Positions 1 through 9,378 of a stretch of DNA of 64,000 nucleotides are shown here, piece by piece (the stretch's first letter is position 1; every line of letters starts with the position of its first letter). The position numbers were made by a program, and so were the translations under genes. Source of the DNA: VRUE01 sp963816785. Its GTDB lineage: Bacteria; Actinomycetota; Thermoleophilia; Solirubrobacterales; 70-9. Where the stretch lies: NCBI GenBank assembly GCA_963816785.1, contig CAWFLL010000004.1, positions 1-64,000 of the forward strand, written 5' to 3'. The notes under the pieces were generated by a model. It saw only the letters and a list, made by a program, of their open reading frames with translations. It had not been told where the DNA came from and did not search any database.

Positions 1-147
1 CTTGCCGAGAACCACCGTGTGGCCGAGGTGGATGTCGGCGGTGGTCGGGTCGATCCCCAGCTTGACCCGCAGCGGACGGTCGCCGGCGAGCTGCTCGGCC
101 AGCCTCCCCTCAGGCAGGACGTCGACCGCATTGCGGGTCAGATCCAT
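1..147 (-). CDS. tyrS: tyrosyl-tRNA synthetase, N-terminal part only
   Basis: Only the first 49 codons are in the window; the gene runs off the left edge. Reading on the minus strand from the ATG at 147 gives the typical TyrS start, with the segment VKLGIDPTTADIHLGHTVV. This holds the class I synthetase HIGH-type signature (HLGH) that binds ATP, preceded by the tyrosine-pocket strand. The enzyme charges tRNA-Tyr in the cytoplasm. It is divergent from the penicillin-binding protein gene, with 116 nt between the two starts. The family call is firm; nothing can be said of the missing catalytic and anticodon-binding parts. Confidence 0.9.
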   Translation of the reverse strand, partial: MDLTRNAVDVLPEGRLAEQLAGDRPLRVKLGIDPTTADIHLGHTVVLGK

Positions 148-263
148 GACGGCGCAATGCTAGACTGCCGCGTTCGCTCAGCGGCCCGTCGCTGGGCTGA
201 ACCTCTTGATGGCGTCCCTTGGACTAAAGCCCCGCCGGGCGAGGCGGCGCAAAGCCGCCCACG

Positions 264-2450
264 GTGACCAAGCCCTCTCCGGAGAAGCCAAAGAGACCGC
301 GGGTGAAGAAGTTGCGGGTCCTCTTCGTGCTGCTCGGCCTCGCGGTCCTCGGCCTCGTCTCGATGGTGTTCGGGATGGTCGTCGCCGTCTCCCGCGATCT
401 GCCGGCCGTCTACAACTTCGCCCAGTACAAGGCGTCGAAGAACAGCGAGGTGCTTGACGCGACGGGGAGATCGATCGGCACCCTGACCAGCAACCAGAAC
501 AAGATCCTGCTCGAGTCGGGGCAGATCTCCCCGAACATGAAGAACGCGGTGGTCGCGATCGAGGACTCGCGCTTCTATGAGCACGAGGGTGTCGACTACC
601 AGGGCATCGTGCGGGCGCTGTTCAAGGACATCCTGAGCCAGAGTGCCGCGCAGGGCGCCTCGACGATCACCGAGCAGTTCGTCAAGGAAGCGCTCGCCGC
701 TCAGGAGAGTCGCACGGTCTTCCAGAAGTTCCGTGAGGCGGTGCTCGCCTACCGGCTCGAGCATCGCTGGAGCAAGGACAAGATCCTCACCGAGTACCTG
801 AACACGGTCTATTTCGGCGAGGGCGCCTACGGGATCGAGGCCGCGGCGCGCACATTCTTCGGCGCCGCCCACCCCGAGTGCGGTACCCGCACCGAGCCCT
901 GCGCGTCGGTGCTGACGCCGAGCGAGGCGGCGACGCTGGCCGGCGTGATCGCCTCGCCCTCCGCCTACGACCCGAAGTTCTATCCCGAAAACTCGCTCGG
1001 CCGCCGCAACATGGTGCTGGAAAGGATGTACGAACAGGGCTACATCACCGAAGCGCAGCTCGACGAAGAACTGCAGCAGGCGCCGCCGTCTCCAGGCGAC
1101 ATCGAGCCGCCCTCGCTCGACTCAGAGGCCCCGTACTACACGTCGTGGCTGCGCCAGCAGCTGGTCGAACGGTTCGGCGCCGCCAAGACCTTCTTCGGGG
1201 GGCTGAAAATCAAGGCGACGCTCGACATGGAGCTCCAGGGCGCGGCGGAAGAAGTCGTCTCCTCCTATCTCAGCGGCCTGCCGCCGACCGCCGCCGTCGT
1301 CGTGATCGACAATCACAACGCGGCGATCAAGGCGATGGTCGCGGGGTCGGACTACGAGGAACGGCCCTTCAATCTGGCGACGCTGGGCCACCGCCAGCCC
1401 GGCTCTTCGATCAAGCCGATCATCCTCACCACGGCCCTGCAGCAGGGAATCTCCCCCGGGACGGTGTACGAATCGGCGCCCCAGGTGTTCACCTTCGGGA
1501 AGAAGGACAACGAATACTTCGAGGTCAGCAACTACGGCGACAGCTACCTCGGCTCGGCCTCGCTGGCGACGGCGACGACCTACTCCGATAACTCGGTCTA
1601 CGCCCAGGTCGGGCTCGAAAGCATCAAGGGCACGACCCGCGCGATTGCCCGCACCGCCCACAAGCTCGGCGTGCAGACGCACCTCTCGACCAACCCCGCG
1701 ATGGTCCTGGGCGGCCTCAAGGAAGGCGTCACCCCGCTCGAGTGGGCCTACGCCTTCACGACCCTGGCCAACAACGGCGACCGGGTCAGCGGCACCCTTG
1801 CGCCCCAGCCCGGGGACAGCCCGGTCGCCTTCACCGAAGTCACCGACCAGGACGGCAACCTGATCAAGGGAGGGGACAACGACTCGATCCACACCCAGGT
1901 GATCCCGGCCGGCATCGCGGAAGAAGCCAAGAGCATCCTCCACACGGTGGTGACCGGCGGCACCGGCGTCCGGGCCGACATCGGCGACGAATCGCAGTGG
2001 GGGAAGACGGGGACGACCGAGAACAACGGCGACGCCTGGTTCTGCGGGGCGACCGAAGACGTCACGGCATGTGTATGGGTCGGCTACGCGGACACGACCA
2101 CCCCGATGACGACGGAGTTCTCGGGCGGCCCGGTCGATGGCGGGACCTTCCCGGCGCTGATCTGGGCCGGGGTGATCTCGGCCTGGGAGGACATCAGCGC
2201 CGAACGCGCGGCCGAAGCGGACGCGAAGAAGGGCGAAGAGGACAGCGGGTCCGACGGGGCCTCCGAAGACAGCGGGTCCGAAGGCTCCTACGTCCCACCC
2301 ACGACCTACTCCGAACCCGAACCGGCTCCGGAAGAAGAAGCCGCGCCGGAACCCGCCGCGCCGGAACCGGAACCGGCACCGGCTCCCGAACCGGCTCCCG
2401 AAGGTGGCGGCATCAGCGGCGGGACGGGCGGAGCTGCCGCTCCGGGATAA
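264..2450 (+). CDS. class A penicillin-binding protein (transglycosylase/transpeptidase)
   Basis: Bifunctional peptidoglycan synthase of 728 aa that polymerises lipid II and cross-links the peptides outside the membrane. A basic N-terminus is followed by one membrane anchor (about residues 17-43). The GT51 domain carries the catalytic EDSRF at 100-104 and GASTITEQ at 131-138. The transpeptidase domain shows SSIK (nucleophile Ser381), SDN at 441-443 and KTGT at 581-584. The C-terminal 70 residues are a Glu/Pro/Ala/Ser-rich low-complexity tail, probably a wall-spanning or interaction segment. The start is GTG. The gene converges on mpg with only 3 nt between stops. Domain order and motifs leave little doubt; which housekeeping PBP it replaces cannot be said. 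Confidence 0.95.
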   Translation: MTKPSPEKPKRPRVKKLRVLFVLLGLAVLGLVSMVFGMVVAVSRDLPAVYNFAQYKASKNSEVLDATGRSIGTLTSNQNKILLESGQISPNMKNAVVAIEDSRFYEHEGVDYQGIVRALFKDILSQSAAQGASTITEQFVKEALAAQESRTVFQKFREAVLAYRLEHRWSKDKILTEYLNTVYFGEGAYGIEAAARTFFGAAHPECGTRTEPCASVLTPSEAATLAGVIASPSAYDPKFYPENSLGRRNMVLERMYEQGYITEAQLDEELQQAPPSPGDIEPPSLDSEAPYYTSWLRQQLVERFGAAKTFFGGLKIKATLDMELQGAAEEVVSSYLSGLPPTAAVVVIDNHNAAIKAMVAGSDYEERPFNLATLGHRQPGSSIKPIILTTALQQGISPGTVYESAPQVFTFGKKDNEYFEVSNYGDSYLGSASLATATTYSDNSVYAQVGLESIKGTTRAIARTAHKLGVQTHLSTNPAMVLGGLKEGVTPLEWAYAFTTLANNGDRVSGTLAPQPGDSPVAFTEVTDQDGNLIKGGDNDSIHTQVIPAGIAEEAKSILHTVVTGGTGVRADIGDESQWGKTGTTENNGDAWFCGATEDVTACVWVGYADTTTPMTTEFSGGPVDGGTFPALIWAGVISAWEDISAERAAEADAKKGEEDSGSDGASEDSGSEGSYVPPTTYSEPEPAPEEEAAPEPAAPEPEPAPAPEPAPEGGGISGGTGGAAAPG

Positions 2451-2453
2451 GAC

Positions 2454-3065
2454 TCACGCGTCCGGGGGCGGCTTGGCTGGCCTGGAGACGTGCGGGTTGT
2501 GGGCCATGCAAAAACGCCAGGGCCGGTCCACGGCCTTGGTGATGCCGATGCGCGGGCCGGTGACGATCTCACCGCTCCATCCCGGCCGGCGCGGCAGCAG
2601 CAGAAAGGGATCGGAGCACAGCTCGGCCCCGTTGGCGTCGAGCCCGACTCCCAGCGCCTCGGTCAGCCTGCCTGGCCCCGAGCAGAGCTCGGCGTCGGCT
2701 CGGCCTCCACGCCTGCTCCGCATCCCGGCAAGCCCATGGGTCGGCTCGATCGCCCGAATCAGGACCGCCGCCGCCTCGCCGTCGGGCTCAGCGACGAAGT
2801 TGAGCAGGCTGTGGATCCCGTATGAGAGGTAGACGTAGGCGCGCCCAGGGGCGCCGAAGAGCACCTCGGTCCGCGCGGTGAGGCCGACGTAGGCATGGCA
2901 GGCCGGGTCGTCCCGCTCATAGCTCTCGGTCTCGACGATCACCCCACCGCGGCCCTCGTAGTAGAGCCGGCACCCGATCAGGTCACGGGCGACGCGATGG
3001 ACGGAGCGGTCGAAGAAGTCGACGCCCAGCCGCGGCTCGGTGGCCGACCTGTTCTCCGCGCTCAC
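2454..3065 (-). CDS. mpg: 3-methyladenine (alkyladenine) DNA glycosylase, AAG/MPG family
   Basis: Monofunctional base-excision repair glycosylase of 203 aa that removes alkylated purines. Visible family marks are the N-terminal FFDRSVHRVARDLIG, the catalytic block VIVETESYERDDPACHAY with the water-activating Glu, and YVYLSYGIHSLLNFV. The GTG at 3065 is chosen because it gives the expected family length and overlaps the in-frame argH stop by 4 nt (GTGA), a sign of translational coupling. The open frame extends much further upstream, but that part is only an antisense or shifted reading of argH. The closest functional partner in the window is endonuclease IV at the far right end. Confidence 0.92.
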   Translation of the reverse strand: MSAENRSATEPRLGVDFFDRSVHRVARDLIGCRLYYEGRGGVIVETESYERDDPACHAYVGLTARTEVLFGAPGRAYVYLSYGIHSLLNFVAEPDGEAAAVLIRAIEPTHGLAGMRSRRGGRADAELCSGPGRLTEALGVGLDANGAELCSDPFLLLPRRPGWSGEIVTGPRIGITKAVDRPWRFCMAHNPHVSRPAKPPPDA

Positions 3066-4452
3066 TGTCGCTCCTCCGCCACCCTGGCCTCGACCGCCGC
3101 GAGGGTCTCGCGGGCGAGCTCGAGCTGCGCCGCGATCGCCTCGGAGCTGGTCCCGCCCTCGATCCGCTTCGACTCCAGCGAGCTCTCCGGGCTGAGCACG
3201 TCGTAATAGGAGTCGTCGAGCAGCTCCGAGCGCTGTCGCAGTTCCTCCGGGGAGAGCTCCGAAAGCTTCTTCCCCGTTCGATTGCGTCGCGGACGAGGCC
3301 GCCGACAATTCCATGCGCCTCTCGGAACGGGACGCCCCTGCGGACCAGCAGGTCGGCGATCTCCGTCGCCGCCAGCATCTCGTCGCCCGAGGCCGCCTCG
3401 AGGCGCTCGCGGTCGAACTCGACCCCGGTGAGCATCCCCTCAGCCGCCGCCAGGCAGAGCTCGACGGTGTCGATCGCGTCGAACAGCGGCTCCTTGTCCT
3501 CCTGCATGTCCTTGCTGTAGGTGAGCGGGAGGGCGTGCATCGTCCCGAGCAGCGTTGCAAGGTCGGCGGCGACGCGCGGCGCCTTCGCCCGCAGCAGCTC
3601 CGCCGAATCGGGGTTCTTCTTCTGCGGCATGATGCTGGAGCCGGACGAGAAGGACTCGTCGAGCTCGCAGAAGCCGAACTCGCTGCTCGACCAGATCACC
3701 ATCTCGGACCCGAGCCGGGAGAGGTGCATCGCCGCGATCGAGGCCGCCCCCAGGTAGTCGATTACGAAGTCGCGGTTGGAGGCGCCATCGATCGAGTTGG
3801 CGCTGAGATGCTCGAAGCCGAGGTCATCGGCGACCGAGCGACGGTCGATCTCCCAGTTGACCCCGGCGAGGGCGCCCGAGCCCAACGGCATCACCGAGGC
3901 GCTGTCGAGCGCGAACTGGAAGCGAAGGACGTCGCGGGCGAGCATCCAGAAGTAGGCCAGCAGGTGATGGCCCAGATAGACCGGCTGGGCGCGCTGGAGG
4001 TGGGTGTAGCCGGGCATAGGCCAGCCCCGGTGGCGCTCGGCCAGGTCGAGCAGGCGCGCCATCGCCGAGCCGCAGAGCTCGATCGCCCGCAGCGAGTGCG
4101 CCTGCACCACCATCGCCACGTCGGTCGCGACCTGGTCGTTGCGGGAGCGGCCGGTGTGCAGCTTGCCGGCGAGAGCCCCGATCTCGTCCTCGAGGAGGCG
4201 CTCGACCGCCATGTGGATGTCCTCGTCGGCGTCCTCGAATTCGAAACCGCGCTCGCCCATCCTCGCGCGGACCCGTTCGAGCCCGGAATCGATCTGGTCG
4301 AGCTCCTCCTCGGTGAGGACGCCGATCTTCTGCAGCGCGCGGGCGTGCGCCTGAGACTGATCGATGTCGTAGGGGGCCAGCCGCCAGTCGAACTCGATCG
4401 AGCGGTTCAGCTGCCAGAAACGGGGGTCCGGGTCTTTGCGAAATCTCGACAT
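3062..4452 (-). CDS. argH: argininosuccinate lyase, frameshifted 69 codons before the stop
   Basis: Last step of arginine synthesis (argininosuccinate to arginine plus fumarate). From the ATG at 4452 the frame is a normal ArgH for 394 codons: TGRSRNDQ at 100-107, the signature GSSIMPQKKN at 271-280, and YSKDMQEDKEPLFDA. After residues IERG (near 3269-3271) the frame becomes unlike the family, whereas the next frame continues correctly as KLSELSPEELRQRSELLDD and ends with TGA at 3062. One base seems to be missing in an A/G-rich run. The repaired protein would be about 463 aa, the normal length. The repaired stop overlaps mpg by 4 nt, and the start overlaps the previous stop by 1 nt (TGATG). 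Either a sequencing error or a recent mutation. Confidence 0.88.
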
Positions 4453-5579
4453 CAGGCGAGTGAGTCGGCGAGAGACTCGCACACCCGTGCGACCTGGGAC
4501 TCGCTCATGCTCGGGAAGAAGGGAAGCGCCAGCGAGCGCCGCGAGGCCTCCTCGGCCACAGGGAACTGCCCCTCGCCGTAGCCCAGCTCGCGCAGGTGCG
4601 GGAAGAGGTGGATGCAGGGCATGTACGCCTTCGATGCGATCCCGCGCTCGGCCAGCCGGGCGATCGTGGCGTCGCGGTCGGCCTCGGCGGGAAGGCGCAC
4701 CGTGTAGACGAACCAGCCGCGCCGCTCGGCGCCGTGGCCGGGGCTCGGCGATGCGACTCCCTCGACCGCGGCGAGCCCCTCGGCGTAGAGAGCGGCGACC
4801 GCCTCTCTGCGCTCCAGCATCGCATCGAGCTTCTCGAGCTGGGCGGCGCCGATCGCGGCGGCGACGTCGGAGAGGCGGTAGTTGAAGCCGAGACCGGCGT
4901 GGTCGAGCCAGCCCATGTCCGGAGCACGGCCCTGGTTGCGCTCGCTGCGCAGGCGGGCCGCGGTCTCGGCGCCGTCGGGCACCAGCATCCCACCCTCGCC
5001 GGTGGTGATCTGCTTGTTGGCGTAGAAGCCGAAAGCGGCGAGGTTTCCGCGCGCGCCGACCCGCCTGCCATCGGCATCGACCGCCCCGAGCGCCTCGCAG
5101 GCGTCCTCGAGGATCCCGAGGCCATGCTTGGAGGCGGTCTCCTCGAGCTCCCCCATCGCCGCCGGGTAGCCGAAGATGTGGACCGGCAGGATCCCTACCG
5201 TGCGCTCGGTGATCGCGGCGGCCGTCGCGGCCGGGTCGAGGTCGAGGGTCTCCGGGTCGACGTCGCAGAAGATCGGGCGCGCCCCCTCATACAGGAGGCA
5301 GTTGGCCGAGGCGACGAAGCTGAGCGGGCTGGTGAGGACCTCGTCGCCCTCCCCCCAGCCGAGCGCCCGGACGCCCAGGTGCAGGGCGGTGGTGCCGGAG
5401 GACACGGCGACGGCGTCCTCGACGCCGAGCCAGGCCGCGAACTCACGCTCGAAGCGCTCCACCATCGGCCCCAGAGAGAGGCGGCCGGAGCGCAGCACCT
5501 CGAGCACCAGCTCCTCCTCGCGCTGGTCGATCTCCGGGCGGGCGAGCGGGATCGGTTCGGTGTCCGTGCCTCCGCTCAT
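4452..5579 (-). CDS. DegT/DnrJ/EryC1-type PLP aminotransferase
   Basis: A 375-aa aminotransferase of the family that usually transfers an amino group to a nucleotide-linked keto-sugar. It has SSGTTALHLGVRALG (cofactor phosphate site), ILEDACEALGA with the pyridine-binding Asp, and GFYANKQITTGEGGM with the PLP lysine at 189. The ATG at 5579 overlaps the cimA stop by 4 nt (ATGA), and its own stop overlaps argH by 1 nt, so cimA-degT-argH-mpg look like one transcription unit. No sugar-nucleotide gene is adjacent, so the substrate is unknown; amino-sugar synthesis is only the family default. Confidence 0.88.
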   Translation of the reverse strand: MSGGTDTEPIPLARPEIDQREEELVLEVLRSGRLSLGPMVERFEREFAAWLGVEDAVAVSSGTTALHLGVRALGWGEGDEVLTSPLSFVASANCLLYEGARPIFCDVDPETLDLDPAATAAAITERTVGILPVHIFGYPAAMGELEETASKHGLGILEDACEALGAVDADGRRVGARGNLAAFGFYANKQITTGEGGMLVPDGAETAARLRSERNQGRAPDMGWLDHAGLGFNYRLSDVAAAIGAAQLEKLDAMLERREAVAALYAEGLAAVEGVASPSPGHGAERRGWFVYTVRLPAEADRDATIARLAERGIASKAYMPCIHLFPHLRELGYGEGQFPVAEEASRRSLALPFFPSMSESQVARVCESLADSLA

Positions 5580-7135
5580 CGTGGTTGGAAGGCGTACTCG
5601 AGCGAGTCGACCAGGGCCTCCCAGGAGGCCTCGATGATGTTCTCCGAGACGCCGATCGTCCCCCACTCGCGCTCACCGTCGGAGGAGTCCAACAGGACCC
5701 TGGTCACGGCGCCGGTGCCGTGGCTCTCGTCGAGGATGCGGACCTTGTAGTTGGTCAGCTCGATGTCGGCGAGGTGCGGATAGCGATCGACGATCGCCGC
5801 GCGGAGGGCGCGATCGAGGGCGTTGACGGGGCCGTTCCCCTCGGCGACCCGCAGGTAGCGCTCGCCGTCGACCTTGACCTTGATCGTCGCCTCGGTCTCC
5901 ACCCCGCCGTCTGCCCGCTTCTCGGTGGTGACGCGGAAGCTCTCGAGCTCGAACAGCGGGCTGTAGCTGCCCGCCTCCTCCCGCAGCAAGAGCTCGAAGG
6001 AGGCGGGCGCCGCCTCGTAGTGGTAGCCGCGGTGCTCGCGCTCCTTGAGGCGCGCGACCGCCCTCCCCGCCGCCTCCTCATCGATCTCGAGCCCGGCCCG
6101 CTCGGCCTGGGTCCGGATCGTCGCCTTTCCGGACAGCTCCGAGGGGAGGATGTCGCGCGCGTTGCCGACCGCGGCCGGATCGAGATGCTCGAAGGTGCGG
6201 GCGTCGGCGGCGACCCCCGCCGCGTGCATGCCGGCCTTGTGGGCGAAGGCGTTGCGGCCCACATAGGGAGCGTCGGCGTCCGGGGTCACGTTGCAGAGCT
6301 CATCGAGGTAGTGGGCAGTCTGGGTCAGGCTCGCGAGCTGCTCGGCCGGGACGACATCGAAGCCCATCTTCAACTGCAGCGCCGGCAGGATCGAGGCGAG
6401 GTTGGCGTTGCCGCACCGCTCGCCATAGCCGTTGACCGTCCCTTGCACGAGGCGGGCGCCGGCGCTCACCGCAGCCAGCGAGTTGGCGACCGCGCACCCG
6501 GCGTCGTTGTGGGTGTGGATGCCGACCTCGACGCCGTCTCCCAACGCGGCGAGCACCGCCTCGGTCGCGGCGCCGACGAAATCGGGCAGGTTGCCGCCGT
6601 TGGTGTCGCAGAGGGTGACGTTCTCGGCGCCGGCCTCGGCCGCGGCCTGAGCGCATTTTAGGGCGTAGGGGGCGTCATCGCGATAGCCGTCGAAGAAGTG
6701 CTCGGCGTCGAACACGACACGCTTTCCCTGCTCGCGGCAGAAGGCGACGGAGTCGGCGATCATCGCCAGGTTCTCCTCGGGGGAGACCCTGATCACCTTC
6801 TCGAGGTGCAGGCCCCAGCTCTTCCCGACCAGGCAGACCACCGGGGCAAAGCTCTCCACGAGGGTTCTCAGGGCGGCATCGTCGGAGGCTGCGGCGTCGC
6901 GGCGGCGCGTCATCCCGAAGGCCGCGATCGTCGCCTTCTCCAGGCGGAGGTCGGCGAGCCGCACGAACAGCTCGGCTTCCTTCGGGTTCGAGCTGGGGAA
7001 GCCGGCCTCGATGAAATGCACGCCGAGACCATCGAGTGCCTGCACCACCTTCAGCTTCTCGTCGACCGAGAGCGACATGCCGGGCCCGCCCATGCCGTCG
7101 CGCAAGGTCGTGTCGTAAAGCTTCACCTGTTCCAT
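5576..7135 (-). CDS. cimA: citramalate synthase (CimA-type)
   Basis: DRE-TIM metallolyase family, 519 aa. Condenses pyruvate and acetyl-CoA to (R)-citramalate, the threonine-independent route to 2-oxobutyrate for isoleucine. The N-terminus LYDTTLRDGMGGPGMSLSV and the long C-terminal regulatory domain (about 370-519) match CimA rather than LeuA. Metal ligands are visible in GIHTHNDAG, and NGYGERCGNANL is present. A true leuA lies elsewhere in the window, which supports the separate call. The 120-nt leader upstream holds short GC-rich hairpins (for example around GGGCTTGCAGGCCC) but no leader peptide was found. First gene of the cimA-degT-argH-mpg unit. Confidence 0.88.
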   Translation of the reverse strand: MEQVKLYDTTLRDGMGGPGMSLSVDEKLKVVQALDGLGVHFIEAGFPSSNPKEAELFVRLADLRLEKATIAAFGMTRRRDAAASDDAALRTLVESFAPVVCLVGKSWGLHLEKVIRVSPEENLAMIADSVAFCREQGKRVVFDAEHFFDGYRDDAPYALKCAQAAAEAGAENVTLCDTNGGNLPDFVGAATEAVLAALGDGVEVGIHTHNDAGCAVANSLAAVSAGARLVQGTVNGYGERCGNANLASILPALQLKMGFDVVPAEQLASLTQTAHYLDELCNVTPDADAPYVGRNAFAHKAGMHAAGVAADARTFEHLDPAAVGNARDILPSELSGKATIRTQAERAGLEIDEEAAGRAVARLKEREHRGYHYEAAPASFELLLREEAGSYSPLFELESFRVTTEKRADGGVETEATIKVKVDGERYLRVAEGNGPVNALDRALRAAIVDRYPHLADIELTNYKVRILDESHGTGAVTRVLLDSSDGEREWGTIGVSENIIEASWEALVDSLEYAFQPR

Positions 7136-7256
7136 CTACTGCCTTTCGATTCGAGGGATCGGGGAGTGGGCCTGCAAGCCCGTATGCGCAGCACAGCCGC
7201 GCCAGCCGCTAGGCGGCTGCGGTAATTCGCCCGATTGCCTCGAAACGGCGCAACAT

Positions 7257-8207
7257 TCAGGAACTGACCTTACTCGGTTCGTCCGCCTCGGTCGGGACCT
7301 CGATCGGGTCGAGCCACTCCAGGTACTCCTCGGCGCGGCCGCACAGGGCGTCCTCGAACTTGGCCTGGATGACCTTCGTGACCTCGCCCGGCTCGCCGAG
7401 CTCGTGGTCGTCGACGGCGCGGACGGGCACCATCTCGGCCGCGGTCCCGGTCAGGAACAGCTCGTCGGCCAGATACAGCTCGGCGCGAGCGACGGAGCGC
7501 TCCTCGACCTTGTAGCCGAGGTCGAGCGCGATCTGGATCACCGAGGCGCGGGTGATGCCGTCGAGGATCGATGAGGTGTGGCCCGGCGTGAGCAGGGTGC
7601 CGTCGCGGACCACGAAGACGTTCTCGCCCGAGCCCTCCGAGACGCAGCCGTGCTGATCGAGCAGGATCGCCTCGTCGTAGCCGGCGTTGGCCGACTCGGT
7701 CTTCGCCAGGATCGAGTTCAGGTACTGGCCCGAGGCCTTCGCGTGCGGGATCAGGCTGTCGCCGGAGATCGTCCGCCAGGACGAGACCTTGGTCCGGATT
7801 CCGTGCTTCTTGCTGTTCTCGCCGAGGTAGGCGCCCCAGGGCCAGACGGCGATGATGACCTCGATCGGGGCGCTCTGCGCGTAGAGGCCCATCTCGCCGT
7901 AGCCGCGGAATGCGAGCGGGCGGATGTAGCAGGAGCGCAGCCCGTTGCGCCGGACCAGCTCGTGTGTCGCCTGCCGCAGCTCCTCGGCGGAGTAGGGAAG
8001 CTCGAAGTAGTACAGCCCGGCCGACTTCTCCAGCCGCTCGAGATGCTCGCGGTGACGGAAGACCGCCGGCCCGCGCTCGGTCTCGTAGCAGCGGATCCCC
8101 TCGAAGACCCCGGTGCCGTAGTGGAGCCCATGGCTGAGCACATGGACCTTGGCGTCCTCCCAGCGGACGAACTCGCCGTTTTGCCAGATCAGCTCAGCCG
8201 TCTCCAT
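7257..8207 (-). CDS. ilvE: branched-chain amino acid aminotransferase
   Basis: Fold-type IV PLP enzyme, 316 aa, that performs the last (reversible) transamination to leucine, isoleucine and valine with glutamate. Diagnostic stretches are HGLHYGTGVFEGIRCYET, IRPLAFRGYGEMG, PHAKASGQYLNS with the PLP Lys at 157, DEAILLDQHGCVSEGSGENVF, and SILDGITRASV. The ATG at 8207 lies 9 nt after the leuB stop, so the two are probably cotranscribed. Context (leuB, leuCD, cimA) fits the pathway. Confidence 0.93.
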   Translation of the reverse strand: METAELIWQNGEFVRWEDAKVHVLSHGLHYGTGVFEGIRCYETERGPAVFRHREHLERLEKSAGLYYFELPYSAEELRQATHELVRRNGLRSCYIRPLAFRGYGEMGLYAQSAPIEVIIAVWPWGAYLGENSKKHGIRTKVSSWRTISGDSLIPHAKASGQYLNSILAKTESANAGYDEAILLDQHGCVSEGSGENVFVVRDGTLLTPGHTSSILDGITRASVIQIALDLGYKVEERSVARAELYLADELFLTGTAAEMVPVRAVDDHELGEPGEVTKVIQAKFEDALCGRAEEYLEWLDPIEVPTEADEPSKVSS

Positions 8208-8216
8208 GTCCGGAGC

Positions 8217-9293
8217 TTACTGTCCCATCTCGGCCAGCACCGCATCCGCCATTTCACTGGTACCGACCGTTCTCTCCCCCTCGGCGGCGAGGTCGGCCGT
8301 GCGCAGGCCGCGCTCGAGGACCGAGTCGACGGCGGCCTCGATGCGGTCGGCGTCCGCCGCACGATCGAGGCCGTGACGGAGCATCATCGACACCGAGAGA
8401 AGGGTCGCGAGCGGGTTGGCGATCCCCCTGCCGGCGATATCGGGGGCCGATCCGTGGACGGGCTCGAACAGCCCGGGCGCGCCGTCGGCGCCGAGGCTCG
8501 CCGAGGGGAGCATCCCGAGCGACCCGGTCAGCATCGCCGACTCGTCGCTGAGGATGTCGCCGAACAGGTTCTCGGTGACGATCGTGTCGAACTCGGCGGG
8601 GCGCGAGACGAGCTGCATCGCGGCGTTGTCGACCAGCAGGTGCTCCAGCTCGACGTCGGGGTACTCGGCGCCGATGCGCCCCACGACCTCCCGCCACAGC
8701 CGCGACGTCTCGAGCACGTTGGCCTTGTCCACCGAGGTGACCAGCGGGGTGCGGCCGCCGGGCTCGGCTCGCCGGATCGCCGCCTCGAAGGCGGTGCGGG
8801 CGATCCGCTCGACCTCCGCCTCGGAGTACTCGCAGGTGTCGTGCGCCGTGTCCCCGTCCCTGCCGCTGTCGCCGAAGTAGATGCCCCCGGTCAGCTCGCG
8901 GACGACGAGGAGGTCGGTGCCGGCGATCCGCTCCTCACGCAGGGGGCTCGAGCCGACGAGGGCGGGGCTCGGCCGGACCGGCCGCAGGTTCGCGTACAGG
9001 CCCATCCCCTTCCGCAGCCCGAGCAGGCCCTGCTCGGGCCGGGGCGCGTCGGGATCCGTGGTGTCCCATTTCGGGCCCCCGACCGCCCCCAGCAGCACCG
9101 CGTCGGCGCTGCGGCATGCCTCCAGGACCTCGTCCGTGAGCGCGACGCCGTCGACGTCGATCGAGCAGCCTCCGAGCAGCCGCTCCTCGAACTCGAACTC
9201 GCCAAGGGCCTCCAGCAGGCGCCGCCCGGCGGCGACGATCTCGGGCCCGATCCCGTCGCCGGGCAGGAGGACTATCCGCGGTGGGCTCGACAT
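8217..9293 (-). CDS. leuB: 3-isopropylmalate dehydrogenase
   Basis: NAD-dependent oxidative decarboxylation of 3-isopropylmalate to 2-oxoisocaproate, third step of leucine synthesis. About 358 aa, normal length. It begins with IVLLPGDGIGPEIV, carries LLGAVGGPKWD, ELTGGIYFGDSGRD, a Mg-binding region VDNAAMQLVSRPAEFDTIVTENLFGD cut here into its motif parts (VDNAAMQL, then TENLFGDILSDE), and LFEPVHGSAPDIAGRGIANP. The ATG at 9293 is preferred; a GTG directly in front of it (9296) is also possible and no clear Shine-Dalgarno decides. A dispersed repeat (9301-9361) fills the gap to the upstream methyltransferase gene. Confidence 0.93.
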   Translation of the reverse strand: MSSPPRIVLLPGDGIGPEIVAAGRRLLEALGEFEFEERLLGGCSIDVDGVALTDEVLEACRSADAVLLGAVGGPKWDTTDPDAPRPEQGLLGLRKGMGLYANLRPVRPSPALVGSSPLREERIAGTDLLVVRELTGGIYFGDSGRDGDTAHDTCEYSEAEVERIARTAFEAAIRRAEPGGRTPLVTSVDKANVLETSRLWREVVGRIGAEYPDVELEHLLVDNAAMQLVSRPAEFDTIVTENLFGDILSDESAMLTGSLGMLPSASLGADGAPGLFEPVHGSAPDIAGRGIANPLATLLSVSMMLRHGLDRAADADRIEAAVDSVLERGLRTADLAAEGERTVGTSEMADAVLAEMGQ

Positions 9294-9300
9294 CACAACT

Positions 9301-9361
9301 GTTCGTACTTTGCTCGCTGCGCGAGGAACCAGATATGCACGCTTGTTCGCTCCGTACTCAC
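9301..9361 (-). repeat. dispersed gene-start repeat, family B, copy 1
   Basis: About 60 bp lying between the methyltransferase stop and the leuB start. Shares core words with copies at 17.9, 26.7 and 33.3 kb: CTCGCTGCGCGAGGAACCAGA and GCACGCTTG on the plus strand, and TCGCTCC then ACTCA near the right end. Each half can form a short hairpin. Read in the direction of transcription the element ends next to the start codon of the next gene, as in the other copies. In this copy the terminal Shine-Dalgarno-like part has decayed. Confidence 0.75.
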
Positions 9362-9378
9362 GGCGGGGACTCTACGGT

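Noticed and set aside
2440..2480. Third copy of the CGCGTCCGGGGG word as part of the repeat family
   Set aside because: It encodes the last codons of mpg (PPPDA-stop) and no flanking similarity to the other gaps was seen.
7136..7256. Possible T-box or leader peptide before cimA
   Set aside because: Only short GC hairpins; no specifier-loop-like or T-box sequence and no ORF rich in Ile/Leu/Val.
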